From positions 1,978,677 to 2,042,676 of the forward strand of contig BCIO01000003.1 in the NCBI GenBank assembly GCA_001599975.1: 64,000 nt of DNA. The letters run 5' to 3'. Below are positions 1 to 12,282 of the stretch, piece by piece. The DNA comes from Cystobasidiopsis lactophilus (Eukaryota; Basidiomycota; Agaricostilbomycetes; Agaricostilbales; Chionosphaeraceae). Made by a program: the position numbers and the translations under genes. Each line of letters starts with the position of its first letter. Position 1 is the stretch's first letter. A model generated the notes under the pieces. The model did not search any database, had not been told where the DNA came from, and saw nothing but the letters and a program-made list of their open reading frames with translations.

Positions 1-1145
1 GCGACCAGCTCGAAGAAAGGGTGTTGCGAAAGGAGGACGATGAAGCGCTGCCCGACCGTGCCTTTGAATGCTCTTCGACTCAGCGTCCAAGTCGACTGTC
101 CCAGACGCTTGCAAAGACTGACCTGTGGCACCCAGGACGCCAACTTTCCGTGTCTTCACCATTGCAGAATTCGTTGATTCGACTCAACAGAAACTCGCCC
201 TCCTTATTTTTCAATGGACTCCAAGGCGATCTCTCGAACGCGACCAAACGCGTCCGTCTGGATCCTAGGTTTTGGCCCTGACTACAAGGGAGGGCTAAGC
301 CAGAGAGGGTTGGCCGATTAATGATCTCGTCGAGCTAGGGTGCGTCATTTTGATGGCTCTTTGGGGAGCGCAATTGAGGGGATTTCAAGGTTTGGCAGGG
401 TCTGGGAGTCTGGCCGCCATCGCCACCAACAAGTCAGAGGGGGTGGGAGGAGGTGATAAAGGGCGGACTTCGGCTCTGCCGCCGCTGCACCTATAAGGAA
501 AGTCTCAGCGGTTTCAGCGTTGCGGCATCTTCTCGTCGCGCAGTGACCGTAATGAAAATAATGCGCCGGGGCGCGCAGGTCAGGAGTCTGAATTTAGGAC
601 GCAGAGGGTGTCAAATATGGCATATGTCACCCAGGAACCCGACAGCCGAGAGGAGGGACAAACGGTTTACCCTCGAGCCGCCCTACCAAAAGGGGTCCAT
701 CATCCACGATAGTGGCCTGCTTCGGCCGTGAGGCGAAGGGGCTGGCAGGAGGGCTTTCGAGGGAGGTCCAAATGTGAGATGGCCAAAGTGCGTTTGTCGC
801 CACCCTGGATGGATAGCGTTCCGCTCTGGACCTCGGGCTGCACAACAACGATCCACCCTTGAGATTCTATGAACTCTAGCGTAAGGTCAGCGCCGGGCAA
901 AGGAAAAGAAAAAACAACAAACACTGCTGGTCAAGGGCGAAAGCGCATTTCGCACCACATGGGTGTCAAAACAAAGGGGGGTCGAATTTCGGACCGCTCC
1001 CAAAGTTGCCTCTCTCTCTCTCCTCTTCCCATCCACCCAGTCTCCGGCCTTGTGCGCTCCCTTGCCCTTCTCCTTCTCTGCTGGCCTGTGTTGACGGTCC
1101 TGCCTCTTGACAGCGTGGTTCCCCCCCTCGCCTCGGTCCAGCAAG
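1..1145. promoter_or_regulatory. Upstream region of PMA1
   Basis: No convincing gene is seen here. Reading frames on both strands are short and without recognisable domains. The last 140 bases before the PMA1 start, from about 1008, are strongly pyrimidine-rich with a run of CT repeats, a layout common in promoters of highly expressed fungal genes. The first 850 bases show no structure I can name; part may be the flank of a gene lying left of the window. Confidence 0.5.
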
Positions 1146-4100
1146 ATGGCGACACAACAATTCGCTTCGGCGGACGAAAAGCACAACCACTCGGTCTCCT
1201 CCCAGGGCGATAGCGACGAGACTCGCACTGCCACCCACGACTACCTCGGCAAGCCCGACGAGGAGGCGGCCGTCGACAACTCGAACCTCAGCCCCGAGTA
1301 TGCCGCCCTGCTCTCGTACATTGCCGATTCGAGCAATCGCAAGCGGTCTGGCGGCGACAATGCCGATGGCGAGACCGTCGAGAAGAAGCGCATCTGGTAC
1401 AAGCCGTGGGCCACCCGGGAAGTCCGCTACGCACGGGACGGCACCGAGATCAAGTCGGATGCCGTCAAGGCCACTCCCCCCGAATGGTGAGTGTCTTCCG
1501 CTGCCCGCTCTGGAGCTGCCCGCTGACTGCTGTGTGCAGGCTTGAGACCAACATGTCCCAGGGCTTGACCGAGGACGAGGTCAAGCGGCGCCGTGGCATT
1601 TCCGGCTGGAACGAGCTCGAGGCGTATGTTCCCCCTCTTTTGGAGCTCCTAAAAATTTTTGGAGGCCAGGAACTGACTCGGCTGCCCTTCACAGCAAGCG
1701 CGAGAACCTGTTCATCAAGTTCTTCACCTTCTTCACTGTTTGTTTTGCCCCCTTCCGAACGTCACCCTGTTGTTTTGGTCGGCTAAAGCTCCTATCTTCT
1801 GATGATCGCAGGGCCCTATCCTCTACGTTATGGAACTGGCAGTCGTCCTCGCTGGCGGTCTGCAAGACTGGATTGGTGCGTCGCCGCCCGCGCACGTTTT
1901 ATCAAAATTGTGATCCTGACCAAAATCCGGCAATAACAGACTTCGGTGTGATCGTGAGCCTCCCTGGCCTTGTCTCCGACCTGAGCCCTGCTAACCTGCT
2001 ATGGGCAGATTGGTATCTTGATGTTGGTAGGTCTTCTTACGTCGTTCAAGCTCCGGTGGATCACCGCTCAGTATCCCCCTCTAATATTAGAACGCCTTCG
2101 TCGGCTGGTATCAAGAAAAGGCAGCCGGCGACATTGTCGAGCAGCTCAAGTCTGGCATTGCTATGAGGGCCACCGTCATCCGTGGCGGCCACGAGCACGA
2201 GATTGAGGCTAGAGATATCGTGCCTGGCGACATCGTCATCATCGAAGTCAGTCTCGCTCTCGCTCTGCCTGCCCTTCGCTTTGCTGTCGTTGCTTATTGC
2301 CTCGCTGTGACCTACAGGACGGTCAAACTATCCCGGCTGACGGCAAGGTCCTTGCTGACTACGACGACAAGGACGGTTCCCAGGCCCGGGCTATCACCGA
2401 GCGCATTGAGGCCTTCCGCCGCAAGCAGCACTTGGGCGAGGGCGAAGAGGACGAAGGTGATGACGAGGGCGTTGACAAGGGCCCACCTGCCGTCTCCGCC
2501 GATCAATCTGGCATCACCGGTGCGCAAAACGTTCTTTATTTTTTTTCTTGGCGGAAAATCGAGACTAAAACATTTGCGCCACTCATCTTAGGTGAATCTT
2601 TGGCTGTCGACAAGCACATTGGCGATGTCCTCTACTACACTACGTGAGCCGATGCCGTGCCTTCGCCATTGTTTTGATTTTCCTGACCTCCGGCGCTTCT
2701 TCGGATCTGCAGTGGTTGCAAGCGCGGCAAGGCTTTCATGCTCGTCACCGAGACTGCGAAGTCCACATTTGTGGGCAAGACTGCCGCCATGGTTTCCGGC
2801 GAGACCCGCAAGGGCCATTTCCAGATTGTCATGACCCAAATCGGTACCGCGCTCTTGGTCTTCGTCGTCCTCTTCGTCATGATCGTCTGGATCGGTGGCT
2901 TCTTCCGCTCCGTCAACATTGCTACGCCCAAGGACAACAACTTGCTCGTCTACACCCTTATCTTCCTCATCATTGGTGTCCCCGTTGGTCTTCCTTGCGT
3001 TACCACCACCACGCTCGCTGTCGGTGCCGCTTACCTCGCTAAGCGTCAAGCTATTGTGCAAAAGCTGGCTGCCATCGAGGCCTTGGCTGGTGTCGATATC
3101 GTGAGCGCACTCGCTGTCAGCGCCATCCCGTGCCTTTGCTGATCATTGGATTCCCCGCACAGCTCTGCTCTGACAAGACCGGTACTTTGACTGCCAACAA
3201 GCTCTCTATCGATGAGCCCTTCGTTTGCGAGGGTGTTGAGCTCGAATGGTGAGGTCTTTCGCTGGCTCAGCTCCGAGTGTCCCGAGTCTGATTTTTATTT
3301 CCCCCTCAGGATGATGGCTGTCGCTGCTTTGGCTTCTTCCCACTCCGTCAAGTCCCTGGACCCCATCGACAAGGTTACCATCCAGACTCTGTCCAAGTAC
3401 CCCAAGGCCCAAGAGCACCTCCGCGCCGGCTGGGTCACGCACAAGTTCACTCCTTTCGACCCCGTCTCCAAGCGCATTACTGCCGAAGTCGAGCGTGATG
3501 GTGTTCACTACATTGCTGCCAAGGGTGCCCCCAACGCCATTCTCAAGCTCTGCCAGCCCCCCAAGGAGGAGGCCGATGCCTACCGCGAGAAGACGATGAC
3601 CTTCGCCAAGCGTGGTTTCCGTTCGCTCGGTGTTGCGCTCAGCGAAGAAGGCAAATGGAAGTTGCTCGGTCTCTTGCCGTGAGTGCCTTTTTTGTCTACC
3701 GCGCACTCGCCGAACTCACGCGACCCGCGCGCAGCATGTTCGACCCTCCCCGTGGTGACACTGCTGCTACCATCCGTGAAGCCGGCAACCTTGGCATCAA
3801 GGTTAAGATGTTGACTGGTGACGCCGTCGCCATCGCCATCGAGACCTGCAAGCAACTCGGTGTTGGCACCAAGGTCTACGATTCCCAAAAGCTCATCTCT
3901 GGCGGCTCCGGCATGACTGGTTCCACCATGTAAGCACTGGCTTTGCTGTCCAGGAAAGTAGCCAGTCCTGAGACTATTGTGTTCACAGCCACGATTTCGT
4001 TGAGGCCGCCGACGGTTTCGGTGAAGTCTTCCCCGAGCACAAATACCAGGTCGTCGAGCTCCTCCAGGACCGTGGCCATTTGGTCGCCATGACTGGTGAC

Positions 4101-5246
4101 GGTACCAACGAGTGCGTCTCTCTCCCTCAGCGTGATCTCGCATCATCCGATCCTGACGAGAATTCTTCTTCGCAGCGCTCCCTCGCTCAAGCGCGCTGAC
4201 TGCGGTATTGCCGTCGAGGGTGCCACCGATGCTGCCCGCGCCGCCGCCGATGTCGTCTTCCTCGACGAGGGTCTCTCGACTATCATCACTTCCATCAAGG
4301 TGTCCCGCGAAATTTTCCACCGCATGAAGGCTTATATCGAATACCGCATTGCGCTCTGCTTGCACCTCGAGATCTACCTCACCCTGTCGATTCTTATTCT
4401 CAACGAGACCATTCGCGTCGATCTCATCGTCTTCTTGGCCATCTTCGCTGATGTTGCCACTATCGCCATCGCATACGATAACGCCCCAGTCGCCAAGCAG
4501 CCCGTCGAGTGGCAGCAACCCAAGATCTGGATCATTTCCTCGGTGCGTGGCTTCGGCTCCCGTGCCTGGTTTTACTCGTGTGCTCATTTCCTAACGCCAG
4601 ATCCTCGGTGTCCTTTTGGCTGTCGGTACCTGGATTCTCCGTGGCACCATGTTCCACACCGCCTTCTCGAACATCAACAACACCGGCGGTCTTATCCAGG
4701 GCAGCCACGGTGTCGTTGCGCACTTCGTGAGCTCACTTTCTAGCCTTTTGGTCTGCGGCCCGAAACTGATGGTCTGCAATCTAGGGTTCTATTCAAGGCA
4801 TTCTCTTCCTTGAGGTCGCCTTGACCGAGAACTGGCTCATCTTCGTCACCCGTGGTGGCGGCAAGTGGCCCTCGTTCCAGCTCGTCGGTGCCATCTTGGC
4901 CGTCGACATCCTCGCCACCATCTTCACCCTCTTCGGCTGGCTCTCTGGTGCCCCTCACCGCAACGCCGAGACCGCTCCCCACGGCGGCTGGACCGACATT
5001 GTCACCGTCGTCCGTGTCTGGGGTTACTCGTTCGGCGTCGTTGTCGTCTGCGCGCTGGTCTACTACATCCTCAACGCCATCCCCTACCTCCGCGATCTCG
5101 GCCGTCGCGAGCGCGCCAAGAAGAACACCATCTGGGAAGACTTCACCACCGCGATGCAAAGGCTCACTATCATTCACCAGGCGCAAGACGCCGACGGCTC
5201 CTCGACTTACCGCTTCGAGGACCGTGTTGCGCTGCTCAACGAGTAA
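1146..5246 (+). CDS. PMA1: Plasma membrane H+-ATPase (P-type IIIA)
   Basis: Proton pump that hydrolyses ATP to export H+ and energise the plasma membrane. The spliced protein is about 1060 aa. It has an acidic cytosolic N-terminus, the phosphorylation motif [10 protein letters not shown] (Asp codon at 3172), MLTGD, the hinge MTGDGTNDAPSLK with [10 protein letters not shown], and about ten membrane segments. The start at 1146 gives [12 protein letters not shown]; the gene ends in VALLNE at 5246. At least a dozen short introns interrupt it, the first after the TG of a Trp codon at 1486. Helix 1 is built from two micro-exons (1940-1953 and 2009-2026) giving DFGVI and IGILML, which match the order in known fungal pumps. 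An acidic EEDEGDDEG insert lies in the actuator region near 2440-2475. The C-terminal tail is presumably regulatory, as in yeast Pma1. Very secure family call. Confidence 0.96.
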
Positions 5247-6023
5247 ACACACCACAAACAACTCGTCTGGACTCGCTCGCATGTGGCTCGCTTCCTTCCC
5301 TCTTCTCTTCATCCCGCATCTTTAAGACACCCTTTCGTCATTTTCTCGCTGTACCTGCCGCCCACCAAAAAGCACGCCCGCTTCGCTCTCTCGCTTGCAA
5401 GCGGGAACAGCAGCGACCGCCTGTGTTCCTCTCCCGGCATTGGTTTTATTCTTTGGGATTCTGCAAGCCTTCCGCGCCAACCCCTTTTTCCTCGACTCTC
5501 TTTGTGACGAAGAGCGGACAGCACGGAGGGGAGGGGGAAGGACTTGGCCATGTCTTGGGCGAAACCCGATTTGTTCCTTAATAGCCCTGTGTTCAAATTT
5601 AAGCACAACAATCTTTTAGACTCTCTAAGCTTTGCGGTGGGCTTCGGCTGAGATGCTTGTTAGCACCTCGCCATGTTTGCTTGTGCTCAAGAGGTTCCTG
5701 TTCGAAGACGATTGTCCAAAACATCAACTCAAAAGGGTGGCAAAATGGGCAACCAATTTTCTGTTTTGGTGGACAATGCAGGGGTTCAAGCCGATGCGGC
5801 TTTATATACACGATTGGTGAGCCCGCCAACAAGACGGTCTCCAAAGTGACACAGATGAACGACGTTCGAAAGAAGACGGAATGAGCGGTGCCATATGGTA
5901 GGAGGCGCCAAACGACGACTAGGAATGTGACGGAAAGCTGCGAGTAGAACGACGAGTAGTAAGCGTAAGAGGTGGTACATTTTAAGAGGCGGTGGGCGTA
6001 AAAAGACGGGGGCGTGAAGAGGA
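5247..6023. other. Convergent 3' spacer between PMA1 and bZIP gene
   Basis: This stretch lies between the stop codons of two converging genes and should hold both 3' untranslated regions. It is T-rich on the plus strand just after PMA1. No gene, structured RNA or repeat is seen. Confidence 0.5.
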
Positions 6024-7896
6024 TTATTTTTTGAGCATAAAGTGCTCGGGCACTTGCTGCTGCTGGCTCTGCTGCAGGAGGTTGCCGATGGTCGTGCCGT
6101 GCGCGCCATTTGGCATTTTGACCGGGCAGTCGCGGTGGGCGACGAGCACGGTGCGGAGCGAGGCGATCTCCTCCCGCAGAGCTTGGACGGTGGCCTGCAG
6201 CGTCTCGTTATCGGCGGTGAGGAACTCGACTTTCGACTGAAGGTTGGCCAGCCAAGCCTTCTTGCGCTGTCGGCACTTGAGAGCGGCTGTGGTGTTCGCA
6301 TATGAGCGCTAATCCTCCTGGACACGAAGAACGAAAAGGAGTCACCTTGTCGATTGCGCTCCAAGAAGTTCTTGCGCTTTTCCTCCTCCGTTTCTGGCTT
6401 GCCCGACACCTCGGCGCCCTCCTCCTCGTCTGCCTCGTCCATCAGCTTTTGCTTTTTGCCTGACCCTTTTCGGCGGCCTCGCTGAGCGGGAGGTGGCACC
6501 GGCATCTCGTCTTCAATCACCGTGGGCTTTCGCTTTCGACCAGATGAAGTGGTAGGGAAAGCACCGTTGGAGGACACAGGGGAGGCCTGCTGCTGCTGGA
6601 TGGCAATGGGGTCGGCCTTGGGTGGCGAAGGGATCGCTGCGAACTGGTTGGCTGGCGTGGGCGGCAAGATGCTGGGCGGCGCAATGGCGTTTGGCATGGA
6701 ACCCATATACGCAGGAGCATTAAGGTTGGACAGAACGCCAGCGGCCATGTGGTCGTCGTCGCTGCCTTGCAACTCTTGCTGTGCTTGAGACAGCAGGTAG
6801 AGCGGGTTGGGCGCGCCAGGAGCTTGGTGGGAGGCGATGATGGGGTGGATGCCTTGGGGCATGAGCGGAACTCCGGCCGCAGGGTGGCCGTACATGGGGG
6901 CCGCTTTGGCCGGTGAGTTGGGCGGCAAGGAGGCGGGAGGAGCTGGCGCTATGAAAGCTGGCCCGCCATTAGACTGAGCACCAACCGCTCCAGAAGGCTG
7001 AGCCTGGCCAGAGGTGTGGAGAGCGCTGCCGAAGCCGAGCTCGAAGTGATTCGGCATGTCTCGCTCCGAAGGGTAGTTTTGCGGCGGCTGGAGGTGAGCG
7101 GCGTGGGCGGCGGCTATGCTCAAGTGGTGAGGTCCGCTCGAGGTGGTGCCATTAACATTGGGCGTCTCCGACTGATTTGTCATCATGGCGAACAGCGCCG
7201 CAGTGGCGGGACTTGGAGGAGCGAAACCGGCGCCCGAAGTGCCGCCAGTGACCGAAGGCGTGAGGCCCGTCCTGAAAGAGTTGGGGTCGAAGAAGCTGGA
7301 GAAGCCGACGGAGCCAGGCGTTGGGCCGTGGAGCATGGCGGGTGACAGCGGGCCCGACCTGAGCGAGTGGTCCAAGCCCCAGCCAAAGTGGTGCAGGACG
7401 GAGCCGGTGACCTGGGGCGAAGCGATGGAGGAGAGCGGGGGTAGCTTGGTGGAGGAGAGGGTGCCGCCCGGGGTGCGGACAGGCGACTGGGAGCGAGCGC
7501 GGCGCTGAGGAGGCTTCGCGAGCTCCATGTGGTCGGCTGAACCCCTGGCTGTCGAGCGTGTGACAGAATGTGGGATGGGAGAGGCGGAGAAAGATTGCTC
7601 GAACGGGTTGGGCTCGAGCTCGAACTGGGAGCGCCCTGAGCTGGTGCGGACCATTTTGGCGTCAGAGGACGGCGGTGGATCCGACAGCGCTCTGGCTCTT
7701 GGTGCTGGAGAGACATATACATTAAGGTCTTGACACAAGAGAGAAGGAGGAACCAGACAAGCGACATACAGTTGACCTTCGACTCTGAAATTTGGATAGC
7801 GGGAGAGCGCAAGGCGAGGAGGCCAGGCGTGTTGGGCCTTGAGCCGCCCAAGCCCAGCGACCTCAAAGGCTGATTCCTAGTAGCGACTGCGGCCAT
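6024..7896 (-). CDS. ATF1: Atf1-like bZIP stress transcription factor
   Basis: Nuclear regulator of the Atf1/CREB class, in fungi a target of the Hog1/Sty1 stress MAP kinase. Exon 1 (7896-7770) begins MAAVATRNQPLRS; the intron 7769-7705 leads into a long Ser/Pro-rich region with LPPLSSIASP, SLRSGPLSPAML and FFDPNSFRTGLTP, which resemble the Aft1 HRA/OSM regions of Atf1 proteins. A basic nuclear-signal-like stretch (GRRKGSGKKQK) precedes the bZIP. The bZIP is split by an intron: ERNRQ joins AALKCRQRKK, followed by a leucine zipper with heptads of Leu/Val/Phe. It ends in HFMLKK at 6024. The promoter (7897-8392) is shared with divergent LYS12. Confidence 0.9.
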
Positions 7897-8392
7897 GTTG
7901 GATCCGACACGCTTGACGCCGCTCGCTCGCTTGCTATCAAATCAAAGGGCGGATGATCCTGGCCTGCTTTTTTGTTTCGAACGCCGTTGTGCTAAGGGTG
8001 CGTGGCCACCTGCCGTGTGAGCCAGCGCTCCGATATTGACCTGCTTGAGGCTACGTACAGCGAGACGGGGTGCTGGCAACACGGCGAACGAGATCGTCCA
8101 CAATGACGATGGCTTGTTGAAGACCGGGATGACGTCGCAGTGGCAACGAATGGTCTTGGTTCAGTTGTTGATCCGAGCAGCCAGCAGCGGGTTCTGCGGC
8201 AAGTTCCAAGCTCTGGGAGTGGGATGGAGTAGGTGGGCAGGTGTGGCAAAGGCAACAATGCAGAAGGGGTCGCTGAAAAATCCCTGGGCGGGGTTCTAGC
8301 CGACTTCTCGCAAGTGATGGTCCCCCCGGACACCAAATTTCGCCGCTCAACAATATTTTCGAAGGCAACTTCCGAGTCCCCCTGCTGCAACA
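7897..8392. promoter_or_regulatory. Divergent promoter of ATF1-like gene and LYS12
   Basis: This 496-base spacer separates the two start codons. No coding frame with a recognisable product is seen. It must carry both promoters; no specific binding site is claimed. Confidence 0.6.
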
Positions 8393-9771
<1,379 letters not shown>

Positions 9772-9980
9772 TACAATGGGTTCGTGCAATTGCGATTTCA
9801 GGAAATAGATCGTCTCCTTTCGCAATGCGCAATGTCGTGCCACTTTGATTTGCCACCGCTCTTGAGATTGGTTTCATCGGGCGTCGACCAAATCCTCCCC
9901 AGCGCCGGCCGCTATCGTGTCTCTCGTTTATCTCTTTCTCCCTGTGAAGCTGGCCTTCTAACAAGGGTCGTACTTGTAAC

Positions 9981-11173
9981 ATGGGAGAGCGGCGCCCGCT
10001 GGTTCGGGTACGCTCGACTCTGTCGGCAGGCTCCGACCCACCCTCGCACTCTGTCTTGCTCTTCGTCGTTCTCTTGCTTGCTTCCTCTTTGATATTTGTC
10101 GGCCTCTGTCTGGATCCGGTGCCCAGCCTGGGATTGGCCCGGCGTGAGTGCCAGTCTGAGGCTTGAAGAGACCTGCCTCACGACGAGTCCTGTTTCGGCC
10201 TTCCAGCAGCTTTAGATGCCTCAGAGGTAGCTTCTATGGTCTCTACCACCATTTGGATGGCTGACATTGCTTGCCAGTCCTTCGCCAAGCGCGATCTCGC
10301 TGTGGAGGCAGCGACGTTTGCATTGGTGGCTTCGCCCCTTCAGCCGTCACCTGGCGGCCCCTTGAAAGCGGGTGTGCCGAATCCTATTGGAACTGATGGC
10401 GACGAGATCCCAGTGCTATCCACCATCACAGCTGGCCTTCCTGGGTCCCCTGCTCTGCCTTTCCCGACACGGGATCCTTTCTTCACCGCTGTGTTTGACA
10501 GCAGGAAAGGAATTCAGCCACCACCATCAAGTGTGTTGTCTATCCTATGAATGCACCATATTGTGGGCTCATTTGCGAGGTCGTCACAGCAACCCGAACT
10601 AAGGCTTCCGTCTTCACCCAATTCTCGGAATCCACTTCGAAATTCTCGAGATCCACCGACGGCCAGAGCACGAAAGCTACCACCAAAGAGTCTGAGGGCT
10701 CACAGAGTATTGATACGACAAGGTTCGTCTGCGCTATCTTACTCCGCGAGAGGCCAATCTTGAAGGTGGCTAGCAGCGACCAGACCGAGAGCTCTGTGGC
10801 TTCAACAAGGCAAGTGATCAATAGGATATTCTTCTCTCGCGGTTGCAGCTAACGTGGGTTCTTGCCTAGCTCCTCTCAATCCGAGGCTTTGCCAGCCAGC
10901 TCGGTCTCAGGGCAATTTGTAACTGCTTCAGTTGTGGCAAGTGGCAGCGTTTTTTCACGATTAAAGGGTTCTGACGTGACGATAAGACCTTCACTACCAC
11001 CGAGACTATCACAAAGGACTCAGGTCCAATCGAAACGACGCTGATTCAGATAACGACAGTATTTGGCGCGGTGTGCGTGTCACTGGCTTCTGCCCTCTTT
11101 CATCCCACTGAGCGTCTATACAGGAACAATCAAGGCCAATTTGGAGTCCCTCTTGTCAGTCAAGGGCATGTGA
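9981..11173 (+). CDS. Ser/Thr-rich signal-anchored protein, multi-exon
   Basis: Unrecognised. The first exon gives MGERRPLVRVRS and then a strongly hydrophobic segment (VLLFVVLLLASSLIFVGLCL), a signal peptide or type II anchor. Conceptual splicing through short introns links Ser/Thr/Pro-rich pieces: AVEAATFALVASPLQ, STITAGLPGSPALPFP, KATTKESEGSQSIDTT, SSDQTESSVAST, SSQSEALPASSVSG and TFTTTETITKDSG. The last resembles Thr-rich repeats of fungal wall proteins. One intron appears to use a GC donor after 10809. My best ending is SLLSVKGM before a TGA at 11171-11173, but other splices are possible. A decayed gene cannot be excluded; transcript data would decide. Confidence 0.5.
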
Positions 11174-11368
11174 GGGGCATTTCGTGGCTGAGGTACCTGG
11201 GGTTTGTTCTGCTCTGCGCCCACGTTGGATTCCTGGGATGAGGCAACCATTTTACATGAACACTTTTTGTGGTTGAGAGCGAGAAGCAACGTCGCGTGCC
11301 ACCATGCCACCCCCCACCATGGCGCGGCGCAGCTCCCAAACCGCCTTCCTCCTTCAGACCACCATCAA

Positions 11369-12147
11369 ATGGCTGAAGAAAGCCCTACGATTCGCTTCGA
11401 TGACAAGCTACCTGAGCCTACTACTATCACGGGAGAAGAGTTCCTGAGGAGCATCTCAAAGAACAAGACGGGGGCAGCCTCTGCAGCTGAGGACAATTCG
11501 CGAGACTTTGTGCTTTCGAGCAGCACTGAAGCGCTGATTACGGATATCGTCGTTTGTGACTGCTCTAGAGTTTATTTGTATTGTACACTGACGGTCGTGT
11601 GCCCAGTCCGGCATCTCAATGGCGCTGATTTTCGTCGCCTTGGACTTCATGCTGCATGACGCCTACCAGCAAAAGTACGGCTTCTGGCTGGCTTTGGATC
11701 ACCTCAAGAACTTCATGCCGGGTACTTAGAATCTGCTGCCCATCGCACGCGATCATGGCTAAGACTTTAGAAGGGATGGCGTTCATCATTTACTTCACCA
11801 ACCGGTACACCCAAACTCGTTGGGTGCGGGTTCAGATGTTTTTGATGTCCTGTGGATGTGGAGCGTATCTGGTAGGCCACTCAATCAACGAACTTCGCAT
11901 AGGGCTGACAAAGGCCATAGATGTGGGTCGTCAACCGGTCGGGCTACCTCGACATCCTCCAGTACAGCCCGGTACTCGTCACAGTATGGATCTGGTATGT
12001 TGAATTGATCGCGATATGGCACGCTTCAGTCGATCTCATGAGGCTGTCACAAGGTGTGTTGTCAAAATGCGGCTGCTCGATGCGATTTTCTCGCTTGTCG
12101 TAGTTGGCGCATTCGTGCAGTACAAGCGCCTGTCTTTGACGGTTTAA
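11369..12147 (+). CDS. Small multi-pass membrane protein, unknown
   Basis: Not recognised. Splicing gives about 190 aa: a polar N-terminus MAEESPTIRFDDKLPEPTT with an NKT site, then SGISMALIFVALDFMLHDAY, then GMAFIIYFTNRYTQTRW followed by MFLMSCGCGAYLMWVVN, and YSPVLVTVWIWYVELIAIW, ending VQYKRLSLTV before TAA at 12145. Introns follow GATATC at 11550, CCG-G near 11720, CTG near 11870 and CAA-G near 12053, all with good donors and CAG/TAG acceptors. Frame continuity across all junctions supports a real gene with about three or four membrane helices. It converges on the chitin synthase gene with a 135-base gap. Confidence 0.6.
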
Positions 12148-12282
12148 AATGCACGAAACAATGTCCCTCTAGAATGGTCTAGATACACTGGACGAACAAC
12201 GCAAAATCGGTGCAGAGCCGGGAAGCAATTGCCGGCGTTGCCTCACAATCAGTTCCGCCGACAGCAACGGAAAGCCAACAGT

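Noticed and set aside
3580-4587. 335-codon open frame on the minus strand
   Set aside because: Lies opposite the conserved P-type ATPase catalytic exons; composition is a mirror of that gene.
12004-12038. 35-nt GT-AG piece as an intron in the small membrane protein
   Set aside because: Too short for this genome's introns and removal breaks the frame that leads into the final exon; kept as coding.
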